Below are positions 34,833-45,089 of a stretch of 64,000 nucleotides of DNA, one piece after another. The stretch comes from Pseudohoeflea sp964511625. Its GTDB lineage: Bacteria > Pseudomonadota > Alphaproteobacteria > Rhizobiales > Rhizobiaceae. The DNA lies in assembly GCA_964511625.1 (NCBI GenBank), contig CAZEJG010000004.1, positions 1 to 64,000 on the forward strand, read 5' to 3'. Below the pieces are notes generated by a model. That model saw nothing but the letters and a program-made list of their open reading frames with translations, had not been told where the DNA came from and searched no databases. Every line of letters begins with the position of its first letter. The stretch's first letter is position 1. The translations under genes were made by a program, and so were the position numbers.

Positions 34833-35771
34833 ATGTGGCCAGACATGCCCCGGTCCTTCGGTTTCGTGGGTCGCCATCCCGTCCTTCCGGCCTATCTGAT
34901 CGCGACGCTGTCCTTGAGCGGCTGCTCCATCGACGGCAGCTTCTTCAGCGCCGCCGGTCCGGTCGCGGAAGCGCAGCGCGCTCATTTCCTCTCCGTCCTC
35001 GGCTGGATGGCCATCGTCGTGCTGCCGATAGCGATCGGCCTGCCCTACGTGCTCTGGAGATACCGCGCCGGTCGCGACAGCGGCGATTATGCGCCGGACT
35101 GGGAGTTCAACTGGAAGCTCGAGGTGCTGATATGGGTTGTCCCGGCGGTCGTCGTCGTGGCTCTCGCCGTCAATCTCTGGCGCGAGACCATTGCGCTTGA
35201 TCCCTACAAGGCGATCTCCACCGCCGGCCAGGAAGAGCCGCTGACGATCAACGTCATCGCGATGGACTGGAAATTCCTGTTTCTCTATCCGGACGGGGGC
35301 GTTGCCACCGTGAACGAGATCGTCGTACCGGCCGGGCGCCCGTTGCGATTTCGGCTGACGAGCCAGACGGTGATGCAGTCCTTCATCGTGCCGCGGCTGG
35401 GCGGCCAGATCTACGCAATGGCCGGCATGACGACGGAGCTCAATCTCCTCGCCAGCAAACCCGGCGACTACACGGGACAGAACGCGCAATATAACGGCAA
35501 GGGTTTTGCGAAGCAGAAATTCACGCTCCGCGCGGTGTCCCCTGAAGAGTATGAAACCTGGCTCGGCTCTGTGAAGTCGGACGGCAAGACACTCGACATG
35601 GCCGGGTACGAAGAGCTGACCAAGCCATCCGTCCCCGAGAGCCCCAGCGTCTACGCCTCGTACCCCGCCGATCTGTTCAAGACCGTGCTCGGCCAATTCC
35701 ACGGTCATCGGCCGGCGGATACGCCGTCGCAGCATTCTGAAGACCGCATCGAAGCAGGATCTCCGTCATGA
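34833..35771 (+). CDS. cyoA: Ubiquinol oxidase subunit II, CyoA
   Basis: A 312-aa lipoprotein subunit of the bo3-type oxidase. A lipobox LSGC (after LIATLSLSGCS) marks lipid attachment; two membrane helices follow (LGWMAIVVLPIAIGLPYVLW and VLIWVVPAVVVVALAVNLW), then a periplasmic cupredoxin domain. The CuA ligands of cytochrome c oxidase are missing: where C-x-E-x-C-x3-H should stand the sequence reads GQNAQYNGKGFA. This marks it as a quinol oxidase. The start is uncertain: ATG at 34833 or 34845, neither with a good ribosome site; the frame is open to 34701. No promoter is obvious in the 34652-34832 gap. Stop overlaps cyoB. Confidence 0.9.
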   Translation: MWPDMPRSFGFVGRHPVLPAYLIATLSLSGCSIDGSFFSAAGPVAEAQRAHFLSVLGWMAIVVLPIAIGLPYVLWRYRAGRDSGDYAPDWEFNWKLEVLIWVVPAVVVVALAVNLWRETIALDPYKAISTAGQEEPLTINVIAMDWKFLFLYPDGGVATVNEIVVPAGRPLRFRLTSQTVMQSFIVPRLGGQIYAMAGMTTELNLLASKPGDYTGQNAQYNGKGFAKQKFTLRAVSPEEYETWLGSVKSDGKTLDMAGYEELTKPSVPESPSVYASYPADLFKTVLGQFHGHRPADTPSQHSEDRIEAGSPS

Positions 35772-37846
35772 CCGGCACGACCTCTCCGCTCTTCGGCGTT
35801 CTCGACTGGTCGTCGATCGTTTTCGTACCGGCGATCCTGCGTCCCGGCACAAGCGAATTCATCGCCGCCGGCGCAGGTGGCGTCGTGGTGCTCGGAGCGC
35901 TGGCGGTCGCCATCTGGCTGACCGTGCGCGGCTGGTGGAGACCCCTGTGGTCGGACTGGCTGACGAGCCTCGATCACAAGAAGATCGGCATCATGTATGT
36001 GGTGCTGGCACTCGTCATGCTGGCGCGCGCGGTCGTCGAGGCCTGCCTGATGCGGGCGCAGCAGCTCGTCGCTGTCAATGGTCCCGGCTTTCTTTCGCCC
36101 GAGCACTTCGGACAGCTTTTCTCGACCCACGGCACCATCATGATCTTCTTCATGGCGATGCCGCTCCTGACCGGGATCATCAACTACGTCATGCCGTTGC
36201 AGCTCGGTGCGCGGGACGTGAGCTTCCCGCTGCTCAACGCCGTCTCGCTGGCCGTTACCGCAGCGGGCGCAGCACTCGTCATGGTGTCGCTCGTGGTCGG
36301 CAAGTTCTCGACAGCCGGCTGGACCGGATATGCGTCCTTCACGGAAGTCGCCTACAGCCCCGGTGTGGGTGTCGATTACTGGATCTGGGCGGTGACGCTC
36401 AGTTCGCTCGGCTCGACCCTCACGGGTCTGAACTTCGCAGTCACCATCTACAAGAAGCGGGCGCCGGGCATGACGTTGTTCCGCATGCCGCTGTTCTGCT
36501 GGACGACGCTTTGCACCTCGATCCTGATGATCTTCGCGATGGCGCCGCTGACCGTTGCCACGATCATGCTGGCCTTCGACCGCTATGCCGGTTTCCACTT
36601 CTTCACCGACGGGTCGGGCGGCAACCTGATGAATTATGCCAACCTGTTCTGGCTGTTCGGCCACCCGGAGGTCTACATCCTCATCCTGCCGGCTTTCGGG
36701 GTCTACTCCGAGGTGTTCTCCACCTACTCCGGCAAGACGCTCTACGGCTATACCTCGCTCGTCTATGCGACAATGGCGATTGCGGTCCTGTCCTTCACCG
36801 TTTGGCTCCACCACTTCTTCACGATGGGCCAGAGCGCCAATCTGAACGCCGTATTTGGCGTTGCGACGATGACGATCGGCATTCCGACAGGGGTGAAGAT
36901 CTACGACTGGATCCTGACCATGGCGCGGGGGCGGATCCGCTTCTCGACCGCCATGCTGTTTTCGATCGCCTTTGCGGCCACCTTCGTCATCGGCGGCGTG
37001 ACCGGTGTTCTCCTAGCCAACCCGACAATCGACTTCTCGGTCCACAACTCGCTGTTCCTCGTCGCACACTTCCACAACATGCTCATTCCGGGCCTCTTGT
37101 TCGGCATGATCGCCGCCATCCAGTTCTGGTTCCCGAAGGCCTTCGGGTTCCGGCTCGACGAGACATGGGGCCGCCGGGCCTTCTGGTTGTGGGTGACGGG
37201 CTTCTATTTCGCCTTCATGCCGCTCTACGTTCTCGGCCTGATGGGCGCGATGCGCCGCACGGTGGAATGGCTCGAACCGGGTTACCGGCCATGGCTTGCC
37301 GTTGCCATGCTCGGGGCACTCCTCGTTCTGGGCGGGCTCGTGAGCCTCTTCATCCAGCTCTATGTCAGTATCCGCGACCGCGAGCGGCTTGCGGTCCCGG
37401 CGGGTGATCCGTGGGACGGCCGCAGCCTCGAATGGTCGACCTCCGCGCCGCCGCCGGACTGGAATTTTGCCGTCGTTCCGCGGGTTACAGGGCGCGATCC
37501 GATGACCGTCGCCAAGGCACGCGGCCTCGCCTACGAAAACCCGCCGCGTTACGAAGCCATCGAGCTGCCGCGCAACAGCGCCACGGCGCCGCTGATCGGA
37601 CTGGCCGCAGCAGTGTGCGGGTTTGCGCTCGTCTGGCACATCTGGTGGCTGGCAGTCGCATCACTGGTGTTCGGTATCGGAACCATTGTCGCGCGCAGTT
37701 TCAACATGGAGACCGAACGGGTCATTCCCGCGGATGAGGTCGAACGGATTCATCAAGGCTGGCTCGAAAGCGTCAGGCAAATGCCGGGAGTGACACGGGA
37801 GCGCGAAATGACGACCGCAAATCTCGGCAGGGCGGCCTCGCAATGA
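35768..37846 (+). CDS. cyoB: Ubiquinol oxidase subunit I, CyoB
   Basis: A 692-aa heme-copper oxidase subunit with about 15 membrane helices. The active site residues are visible: low-spin haem His in STHGTIMIFFMAMP, CuB His and cross-linked Tyr in FGHPEVYILILPAFG (with the channel Glu), the CuB histidine pair in VWLHHFFTMG, and haem-ligand histidines in VAHFHNML. The K- and D-channel regions appear complete. It reduces O2 to water with electrons from quinol and pumps protons in the inner membrane. Start overlaps the cyoA stop (ATGA). Confidence 0.95.
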   Translation: MTGTTSPLFGVLDWSSIVFVPAILRPGTSEFIAAGAGGVVVLGALAVAIWLTVRGWWRPLWSDWLTSLDHKKIGIMYVVLALVMLARAVVEACLMRAQQLVAVNGPGFLSPEHFGQLFSTHGTIMIFFMAMPLLTGIINYVMPLQLGARDVSFPLLNAVSLAVTAAGAALVMVSLVVGKFSTAGWTGYASFTEVAYSPGVGVDYWIWAVTLSSLGSTLTGLNFAVTIYKKRAPGMTLFRMPLFCWTTLCTSILMIFAMAPLTVATIMLAFDRYAGFHFFTDGSGGNLMNYANLFWLFGHPEVYILILPAFGVYSEVFSTYSGKTLYGYTSLVYATMAIAVLSFTVWLHHFFTMGQSANLNAVFGVATMTIGIPTGVKIYDWILTMARGRIRFSTAMLFSIAFAATFVIGGVTGVLLANPTIDFSVHNSLFLVAHFHNMLIPGLLFGMIAAIQFWFPKAFGFRLDETWGRRAFWLWVTGFYFAFMPLYVLGLMGAMRRTVEWLEPGYRPWLAVAMLGALLVLGGLVSLFIQLYVSIRDRERLAVPAGDPWDGRSLEWSTSAPPPDWNFAVVPRVTGRDPMTVAKARGLAYENPPRYEAIELPRNSATAPLIGLAAAVCGFALVWHIWWLAVASLVFGIGTIVARSFNMETERVIPADEVERIHQGWLESVRQMPGVTREREMTTANLGRAASQ

Positions 37847-38469
37847 GCGAACTCAAGCATACAGGGCTCAATCTCGGCGAGCGCCACGGGGAAACCGATG
37901 AAGCCGCGGAAGAGGTGATCTTCGGCTTCTGGATTTTCCTGATGAGCGATCTGGTGCTGTTCGCCATGCTGTTTGCCACCTATGCGGACATGAGCCTGCA
38001 TGGCATCGCTTCCGGCCCTGCCCCGCACGACATCATCGACCTGAAGAGTGCGGCGATCGAAACCGCGCTTCTTCTCGCCAGCTCCTTCACCTTCGGAATG
38101 GCGTCTCTCGCGCTCAAGCACCGGAGCGGCCGGAGCAGGCTGTGTTTTTGGCTCGCCATCACGTTCGTTCTCGGCGCGAGTTTCGTCGGCATGGAATTGC
38201 GCGATTTTCACCTGCTGATCACGGAGCATCAGGCGCCGCCGCAGCTCAGCGGCTACCTGTCGTCCTTCTACCTGCTCGTCGGCACGCACGGCTTGCATGT
38301 TACCGTCGGCTTGTTGTGGCTTGTGGTCCTGCTCGTTCAGATCGGAACCCTCGGTCTCGTTTCCGAGGTAAAACTGCGGGTGATGCGGCTGGCGCTGTTC
38401 TGGCACATGCTCGACATCGTCTGGATCTGCATCTTCACCTTCGTCTATCTCTTCGGAGCCCTGCAATGA
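37843..38469 (+). CDS. cyoC: Ubiquinol oxidase subunit III, CyoC
   Basis: A 208-aa subunit with five membrane helices. Family motifs: FGFWIFLMSDLVLFAMLFATY, the conserved glutamate region GMELRDFHLLI, GTHGLHVTVGLLW and ALFWHMLDIVWICIFTFVYL (each read in shorter pieces). It stabilises the CuB site of subunit I. It overlaps cyoB and cyoD by 4 bases at each end, giving a strictly coupled operon. Confidence 0.94.
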   Translation: MSELKHTGLNLGERHGETDEAAEEVIFGFWIFLMSDLVLFAMLFATYADMSLHGIASGPAPHDIIDLKSAAIETALLLASSFTFGMASLALKHRSGRSRLCFWLAITFVLGASFVGMELRDFHLLITEHQAPPQLSGYLSSFYLLVGTHGLHVTVGLLWLVVLLVQIGTLGLVSEVKLRVMRLALFWHMLDIVWICIFTFVYLFGALQ

Positions 38470-38801
38470 CTGCGCGCGACGACACCGTCTCCGAGGCGAG
38501 CCTTGAGTATCGGAGGGAATTCCGCTCCTACATGGTCGGAGGCTTCCTGTCGGTGGTTCTGACCGGGGCTGCTTTCGCCATCATCGGGCTTGATCTCCTG
38601 TCGGGACTATCGGCGATGATTACGCTGGCGGCGCTGGCTGTCGTCCAGATCGTCGTCCATTTCCGCTTCTTCATGCATATCGATCTGCAGAAATCGCATC
38701 GCGACGACCTGCAGCTCATTCTGTTCACCGGCCTGATCCTGGCGATCATGGTGGCGGGGACGATCTGGATCCTGTTCAGCCAGTGGAACCGGATGATGTG
38801 A
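38466..38801 (+). CDS. cyoD: Ubiquinol oxidase subunit IV, CyoD
   Basis: A 111-aa small subunit with three membrane helices (YMVGGFLSVVLTGAAFAII, ITLAALAVVQIVVHFRFFMH and LILFTGLILAIMVAGTIWI). The conserved VHFRFFMHID is present. It assists CuB binding during assembly. The ATG overlaps the cyoC stop. No haem O synthase (cyoE) follows; the next gene is gluconokinase, so haem O must be made from elsewhere in the genome. Confidence 0.93.
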   Translation: MTARDDTVSEASLEYRREFRSYMVGGFLSVVLTGAAFAIIGLDLLSGLSAMITLAALAVVQIVVHFRFFMHIDLQKSHRDDLQLILFTGLILAIMVAGTIWILFSQWNRMM

Positions 38802-38826
38802 CCGGATGACGAGGAGGAGCGGTCAA

Positions 38827-39348
38827 ATGGCGGAGACAGCCACGAACAGACATTTCGTCGTCATGGGGGTCGCCGGCTCCGGCAAGTCGACCATCGGCGA
38901 GATGCTGGCCGACCGGCTGGGCTATCCGCTCATCGAGGGCGACGCCTACCACCCGGAAGAAAACATCGCGAAGATGTCCGCCGGCATCCCGCTCGATGAT
39001 GCCGATCGCCGCCCCTGGCTGGAAACGCTGGGCCGGCTGATGCGCGATTCCGACGGCCCGGTGGTCATCACCTGCTCGGCGCTCAAGCGCCGTTACCGCG
39101 ACATCCTGCGAGAGGTCTCGGGCGCGGAAGTCGTCTTCGTCTATCTGCACGGTGAGCCCGAATTGCTGGCCGAACGGATGAACAGCCGGACCGGCCATTT
39201 CATGCCCCCGAGCCTGCTCGAAAGTCAGCTTGCCAGCCTCGAGGTTCCGGGCGAGGACGAGAACACCATCCGGACCGATATCGGTCCGTCGCCAGCTCTG
39301 ATCGTGGATGACATCGTCAGCAAACTGGAAGACGGGGCAGGGTCCTGA
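38827..39348 (+). CDS. gntK: Gluconokinase, GntK type
   Basis: A 173-aa P-loop kinase: Walker A GVAGSGKST, then the substrate region GDAYHPEENIAKMSAGIPLDD and DRRPWLETLG (read in pieces), and TCSALKRRYRD, all characteristic of GntK. It phosphorylates D-gluconate to 6-phosphogluconate for the Entner-Doudoroff or pentose phosphate route. The ATG at 38827 has a GAGGAGGAGC ribosome site; the earlier ATG at 38806 precedes it. It lies 25 bp after cyoD, possibly reading through, and converges on glpR with a 12-bp gap. Confidence 0.92.
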   Translation: MAETATNRHFVVMGVAGSGKSTIGEMLADRLGYPLIEGDAYHPEENIAKMSAGIPLDDADRRPWLETLGRLMRDSDGPVVITCSALKRRYRDILREVSGAEVVFVYLHGEPELLAERMNSRTGHFMPPSLLESQLASLEVPGEDENTIRTDIGPSPALIVDDIVSKLEDGAGS

Positions 39349-39360
39349 CGTTGGAGGGCC

Positions 39361-40134
39361 TCACGTCCCGGTGACATGGATTGCGGTGCCCCATTCCCTG
39401 CACTTGGCCGCCAGCGCACGCGGAAAAGCCTTGTCGGTGTAGACCGCGTCGAGTTCCCGGATCGAGGCGATGCGCACGGGGGCGGAGCGATCGAACTTCG
39501 AGTGGTCGGTGACGAGAAAGACCTTCCGCGCATGACGGATGATCGACTTCGAGACCCGCACTTCCCGGAGGTCGAAATCGAGGAGATCGCCCTCCTCGTC
39601 GAGCGCAGAGGCTCCGATGATGGCAATGTCCACCTTGAATTGCTCGATCATCTGGGTCGTCAGATCGCCCACCAGGCCGCCATCGGTGCGGCGCAGCGAG
39701 CCTCCCGACACGATGATCTCGCAATTCTGGTTGGCAGCCAGGATGTTGGCGACGTTCATGTTGTTGGTCACGACCGTCAGATTGTGGTGATCGAGAAGTT
39801 CCCGCGCCACCGCTTCGGTGGTGGTCCCGATATTGATGAAGAGCGAGACATCGTCCGGCACATCCTCGGCGACGCGCCGCGCAATCGCCTCCTTGGCTTC
39901 CGCGAAGATATTGCGGCGCTCCTCGTATTCGATATTGGTCACGCCCGAGCGGATGACCGCGCCGCCGTGGACACGCGAGACCTTGCCGTCGATTTCCAGC
40001 TCCCCGAGATCGCGGCGGATGGTCTGGACCGTGACGCCGAAGTGATCGGCCAGGGATTCGACCGTCGCCTTTCCCTCCAGCCGCATCAGCGACAGAATCT
40101 CGTTTTTCCTCAGGCCGAGAATGGACTTTTTCAC
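39361..40134 (-). CDS. glpR: DeoR-family regulator, GlpR
   Basis: A 257-aa DeoR-type repressor. N-terminal helix-turn-helix ~6-58 (ILSLMRLEGKATVESLADHF, GVTVQTIRRDLGELE) and a sugar-phosphate sensor domain with the ISOCOT-fold features INIGTTTEAVARELL, VVTNNMNVA and SGGSLRRTDGGLVG. It is divergent from glpD and the glycerol ABC genes, which identifies it as GlpR responding to glycerol 3-phosphate. I choose the GTG at 40134 as the start, six bases after GGAGGAGGGG; the ATG at 40179 would put that site inside the gene. Confidence 0.9.
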   Translation of the reverse strand: MKKSILGLRKNEILSLMRLEGKATVESLADHFGVTVQTIRRDLGELEIDGKVSRVHGGAVIRSGVTNIEYEERRNIFAEAKEAIARRVAEDVPDDVSLFINIGTTTEAVARELLDHHNLTVVTNNMNVANILAANQNCEIIVSGGSLRRTDGGLVGDLTTQMIEQFKVDIAIIGASALDEEGDLLDFDLREVRVSKSIIRHARKVFLVTDHSKFDRSAPVRIASIRELDAVYTDKAFPRALAAKCREWGTAIHVTGT

Positions 40135-40192
40135 GCCGAACCCCTCCTCCGGTCGGTCGAAACTAACGCAAGCGCGCATGAGGGAAAAGCGA

Positions 40193-40378
40193 AACGAAAG
40201 CTTTTTGCGTCCATTGCAGCAGATTGGGGAAAAGAGAATCCGGACTTACCGGACACGGTATGCCTATTTTAGATATATATTTCAATTATTTAATATCGAA
40301 TAGCGATCGCTCGAAGCCCCCTACGGATGGTCAAAAACGAAAAAAAAGGAAAATCCATCGGTTGTTTCCATTTTCGTT
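40193..40378. promoter_or_regulatory. glpR-glpD intergenic control region with AACGAAA elements
   Basis: The 305-bp divergent region is AT-rich for this genome (notably 40267-40300). It carries AACGAAA at 40193-40199 and 40336-40342 and the reverse element TTTCGTT at 40372-40378; the last two form an inverted pair. TTCG-containing repeats are typical of DeoR/GlpR operators, so these are candidate GlpR sites controlling both genes. Inference from position and motif class. Confidence 0.4.
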
Positions 40379-40417
40379 ATGTGCTTCAAATCCGTTCGGG
40401 AGGAAATCGTAATCATC

Positions 40418-40447
40418 ATGCAAAATCGCGGGCAGCGACATGTTTGA
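40418..40447 (+). other. Possible 9-codon leader ORF overlapping the glpD start
   Basis: ATG at 40418 opens a frame MQNRGQRHV that stops with TGA at 40445-40447, 8 bases inside glpD. The strongest ribosome site in the leader, GGGAGGA at 40398-40404, lies 13 bases before this ATG and 35 before the glpD ATG, whose own site is weak. Translational coupling through this micro-ORF is possible; it may equally be chance. Confidence 0.25.
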
Positions 40448-42020
40448 CCTGTTCATCATTGGCGGCGGCGTCAATGGGTGCGGCATTGCGCGTGACGCTG
40501 CCGGACGCGGCTACAGCGTGGCGCTTGCGGAGATGAACGACCTGGCTTCGGCCACTTCTTCCGCATCGACAAAGCTCTTTCACGGCGGCCTGCGCTACCT
40601 CGAATATTTCGAGTTCCGCCTGGTGCGCGAGGCGCTGATCGAGCGGGAAACGCTTCTCGAAGCCATGCCGCATATCAGCTGGCCGATGCGCTTCGTGCTG
40701 CCCTATCATGAATCCATGCGCTTCGAGAGCGAGACGCCGACGTCGAAGCTGTTGTCGACGGCGATGCCGTGGATGCGCGGGCGACGCCCGTCCTGGCTCA
40801 TCCGGCTCGGCCTGTTTCTCTATGACAATCTGGGTGGCCATCGCATCCTGCCAGGGACGTCGACGGTCGACCTGCGTTCGAATCCGGCAGGTGCCCCGCT
40901 GCAGAGGCGCTTCGAAAAGGCTTTTGAATATTCCGACTGCTGGGTCGAGGACTCCCGGCTTGTGATCCTGAATGCCCGCGACGCTGAAAAGCGCGGCGCC
41001 CGTATCATGACGCGGACGGAAGTCGTCGGCGCCAAGCGCGGCAGCGACCGCTGGACGATCGAACTGCGCAATTCGGAGACCGGCGCCACAAGTACCGTGG
41101 AGGCGAAGGCCCTCGTCAACGCCGCCGGGCCCTGGGTTGAATCGGTGGTTCGCTCGAAGCTGCATGTCGACACCCGCGAAGGTGTCCGACTGGTGCGCGG
41201 CAGCCATATCGTCACCCGCAGGCTCTACGATCACGACAAGTGCTATTTCTTCCAGGGCGAGGACGGCCGGATCATTTTCGCGATCCCGTACGAAACCGAT
41301 TTCACGCTGATCGGCACGACCGACCAAGAGCATGAAGGCAAGCCCACCGAGGCGGTCTGCACGCCGGAGGAACAGGACTATCTCTGCGCCTTCGCCTCAC
41401 GCTATTTCGACAAGCCGGTCACCCGGGACGACATCGTCTGGACCTATTCGGGCGTCCGCCCGCTCTATGACGACGGCGCCTCCTCGGCGACGGCCGCCAC
41501 GCGTGACTACGTGCTGTCTCTGGACACTGACGGTGGCGCAGCACTCCTGAGCGTCTTCGGCGGCAAGATCACCACCTATCGCCGTCTTGCCGAAGCGGCC
41601 CTCACGAAACTCGGTTCGGTGTTTCCGGGCAAGTCCGGAGACTGGACCGCCCGCAAGCCGCTACCGGGCGGCGATTTCCCGGTCCGGGGTTTCGAGGAAC
41701 TGCTCGGCAAGGTGACGGCCAAACACCCCTATCTGCCGGCCAAACAGGCGCGGCGCCTCGTGCGCGCCTACGGCACGGAGACGATGCCGATGCTGGAAGG
41801 CAAAAGCTCGCTCGAGGATCTCGGCAAGGATTTTGGCGCGGGCCTGACCGAGACCGAAGTGACCTGGCTGATGGACAAGGAGTATGCGCTGACGGCGGAC
41901 GACGTCGTCTGGCGCCGCTCGAAACTCGGCCTGCGTCTTCCGGAGGAGAAGATTGCAGAACTCGACTTATGGATGAAGAATGCGCGAAAGGCCGGAAGCG
42001 GCGAGATCGCCGCTGAATAG
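40440..42020 (+). CDS. glpD: Aerobic glycerol-3-phosphate dehydrogenase, GlpD
   Basis: A 526-aa FAD enzyme that oxidises glycerol 3-phosphate to dihydroxyacetone phosphate and passes electrons to the quinone pool at the inner membrane. The dinucleotide fold IIGGGVNGCGIARDAAGRG is at the N-terminus. Next come the FAD-family SSASTKLFHGGLRYLE, VNAAGPWV, and TYSGVRPLYDDG with the substrate arginine, then GGKITTYRRLAE. A C-terminal cap domain (~390-520) is present. The quinol feeds oxidases such as the nearby cyoABCD. First gene of the glp operon; its ribosome site is weak and a micro-ORF overlaps the start. Confidence 0.95.
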   Translation: MFDLFIIGGGVNGCGIARDAAGRGYSVALAEMNDLASATSSASTKLFHGGLRYLEYFEFRLVREALIERETLLEAMPHISWPMRFVLPYHESMRFESETPTSKLLSTAMPWMRGRRPSWLIRLGLFLYDNLGGHRILPGTSTVDLRSNPAGAPLQRRFEKAFEYSDCWVEDSRLVILNARDAEKRGARIMTRTEVVGAKRGSDRWTIELRNSETGATSTVEAKALVNAAGPWVESVVRSKLHVDTREGVRLVRGSHIVTRRLYDHDKCYFFQGEDGRIIFAIPYETDFTLIGTTDQEHEGKPTEAVCTPEEQDYLCAFASRYFDKPVTRDDIVWTYSGVRPLYDDGASSATAATRDYVLSLDTDGGAALLSVFGGKITTYRRLAEAALTKLGSVFPGKSGDWTARKPLPGGDFPVRGFEELLGKVTAKHPYLPAKQARRLVRAYGTETMPMLEGKSSLEDLGKDFGAGLTETEVTWLMDKEYALTADDVVWRRSKLGLRLPEEKIAELDLWMKNARKAGSGEIAAE

Positions 42021-42040
42021 GGCCGACCGGAGGAGGCGCA

Positions 42041-43129
42041 ATGACTTTGAAATTGGAGGGAGTCGGGAAATCCGTTGGTAAGCAGGTGCACGTGCACCCG
42101 ACGGATCTCGAACTCCAGAAGGGCACGATGAACGTGCTTCTGGGGCCGACACTCGCGGGCAAGACCACGCTGATGCGTCTGATGGCGGGCCTTGAGGCCC
42201 CGACGCAAGGCAAGATCTTCTGGGAGGGCAAGGACGTCACCGGCGTGCGCGTCCAGGATCGCGAAGTCGCGATGGTCTACCAGCAGTTCATCAACTATCC
42301 GTCGATGAGCGTCTACGACAACATCGCTTCGCCGCTGCGCCTTAAGGGCAAGAGCGCGAGCGAAATCGACGCCGCGGTGCGCAAGACTGCCGACATGATG
42401 AAGCTTTCGCCGATGCTCGGTCGCAAGCCGCTCGAACTGTCTGGGGGGCAGCAGCAGCGCTGCGCCCTGGCGCGTGCGCTCGTGAAGAATGCGGGGCTCG
42501 TTCTCCTCGACGAGCCGCTTGCCAACCTCGACTACAAGCTGCGCGAGGAACTGCGCGTCGAAATCCCGAAGATCTTCGAGGAATCGGGCTCCATCTTCGT
42601 TTATGCGACGACCGAACCCGAGGAAGCCCTGCTTCTGGGCGGCAATACCGCCACCTTGTGGGAAGGCCGGATCACCCAGTACGGTTCGACGCCCGAGATC
42701 TATCGGAATCCTGCGGACGCAACGACGGCGCGCGTGTTCTCCGATCCGCCGATGAACTTTCTGCAGATTTCCAAGGCGGGCTCCAAGATCATGTTCGGCG
42801 ACGGCCAGTCGGCGCCGGCCGCAGGTCGGCTGGGAGAGGTTGCCGACGGCCGCTATACCGCAGGCTTCCGGCCGAGCCATCTCGAACTGAACAAGCATGT
42901 GGGCGACGCGCTGCGTTTCCGCTGCAAGCTTGCCGTCACCGAAATCACGGGGTCGGAAACATTCATCCACCTCGATCATCACGACCAGCGCTGGGTCGGC
43001 GTCGTTCATGGCGTGCACGACCTCGAACCGGGCAGCGAGATCGAGGTCTATCTCGATCCGGCCCACGTCTACATCTTCGGCGAGGACGGCGCGCTGATCG
43101 CCACCGCGCCCTACGCGCAGGCGGCCTGA
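42041..43129 (+). CDS. glpS: Glycerol ABC transporter ATPase GlpS (with non-canonical switch region)
   Basis: A 362-aa MalK-like ATPase. Walker A GPTLAGKTT (35-43), signature LSGGQ (133-137) and Walker B LVLLDEPLANLD with E158 are intact. The switch histidine is missing: where VTHD is expected the sequence is YATTEPEEA, with T191 at that place. A TOBE-like C-terminal domain follows. The identity rests on order and content identical to the glpDSTPQUV operon described in Rhizobium leguminosarum. It pairs with GlpT, whose losses are complementary. GGAGGAGG precedes the start; 20 bp after glpD. Confidence 0.9.
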   Translation: MTLKLEGVGKSVGKQVHVHPTDLELQKGTMNVLLGPTLAGKTTLMRLMAGLEAPTQGKIFWEGKDVTGVRVQDREVAMVYQQFINYPSMSVYDNIASPLRLKGKSASEIDAAVRKTADMMKLSPMLGRKPLELSGGQQQRCALARALVKNAGLVLLDEPLANLDYKLREELRVEIPKIFEESGSIFVYATTEPEEALLLGGNTATLWEGRITQYGSTPEIYRNPADATTARVFSDPPMNFLQISKAGSKIMFGDGQSAPAAGRLGEVADGRYTAGFRPSHLELNKHVGDALRFRCKLAVTEITGSETFIHLDHHDQRWVGVVHGVHDLEPGSEIEVYLDPAHVYIFGEDGALIATAPYAQAA

Positions 43130-43140
43130 AGGAGACCCCC

Positions 43141-44216
<1,076 letters not shown>

Positions 44217-44217
<1 letters not shown>

Positions 44218-45089
44218 TGGAAAAGACGACAAACCAGAAGGCATGGTTCCTCGTCATGCCGGTTCTGTTCCTGGTGGCCTTCTCGGCGGTCATTCCGCTG
44301 ATGACGGTGGTCAACTACTCGGTGCAGGACACGTTCGGAAACAACGTCTTCTTCTGGGCGGGCATCGAATGGTTTCGCGAAACGCTGGCTTCCGAACGCA
44401 TGCATTCGGCGCTCGGCCGGCAGGCCATCTTCTCGGCAGTCATTCTGGCAATCGAGGTTCCTCTCGGCATCTTCGTGGCGCTCAACATGCCCAAGCGCGG
44501 CTTCTGGGCCTCGTTCTGCCTGGTGGTGATGGCGCTGCCGCTTCTCATCCCCTTCAACGTGGTCGGCACGATCTGGCAGATCTTCGGGCGCGTCGACATC
44601 GGGCTTCTGGGCCATACGCTCGAAGCCATCGGCGTCGACTACAACTATACCAACGATTCAGTCGACGCGTGGATCACGGTCGTCGTCATGGACGTGTGGC
44701 ACTGGACGAGCCTTGTGGCGCTTCTTGCCTATGCCGGTCTCCAGTCGATCCCGCAGGCCTATTACCAGGCGGCCAAGATCGATCAGGCCAGCCGCTGGGC
44801 GGTGTTCCGCTACATCGAACTGCCGAAGATGCAGGGCGTGCTACTGATTGCCATCCTGCTGCGCTTCATGGATTCCTTCATGATCTACACCGAGCCCTTC
44901 GTCGTCACCGGCGGCGGTCCGGGCAATGCGACGACCTTCCTGTCGATCGACCTCGTCAAGATGGCGATCGGTCAGTTCGACCTCGGTCCGGCCGCGGCCT
45001 TCTCGATCATGTACTTCCTCGTAATCCTGCTGATTTCGTGGGTCTTCTACACGGTCATGACCAATCTCGACAAAAGGGAGGTGGTGTGA
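44217..45089 (+). CDS. glpP: Glycerol ABC transporter permease GlpP
   Basis: A 290-aa inner-membrane permease with six hydrophobic segments. The EAA-type coupling loop reads AYYQAAKIDQASRWAVFRYIELP. TEPFVVTGGGPGNATTFLS is the typical end of the MalF-type fold. The ATG at 44217 has GGGGAGG at 7 bases and overlaps the glpT stop (TGATG); a GTG three bases earlier is less likely. Forms the glycerol channel with GlpQ. Confidence 0.92.
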
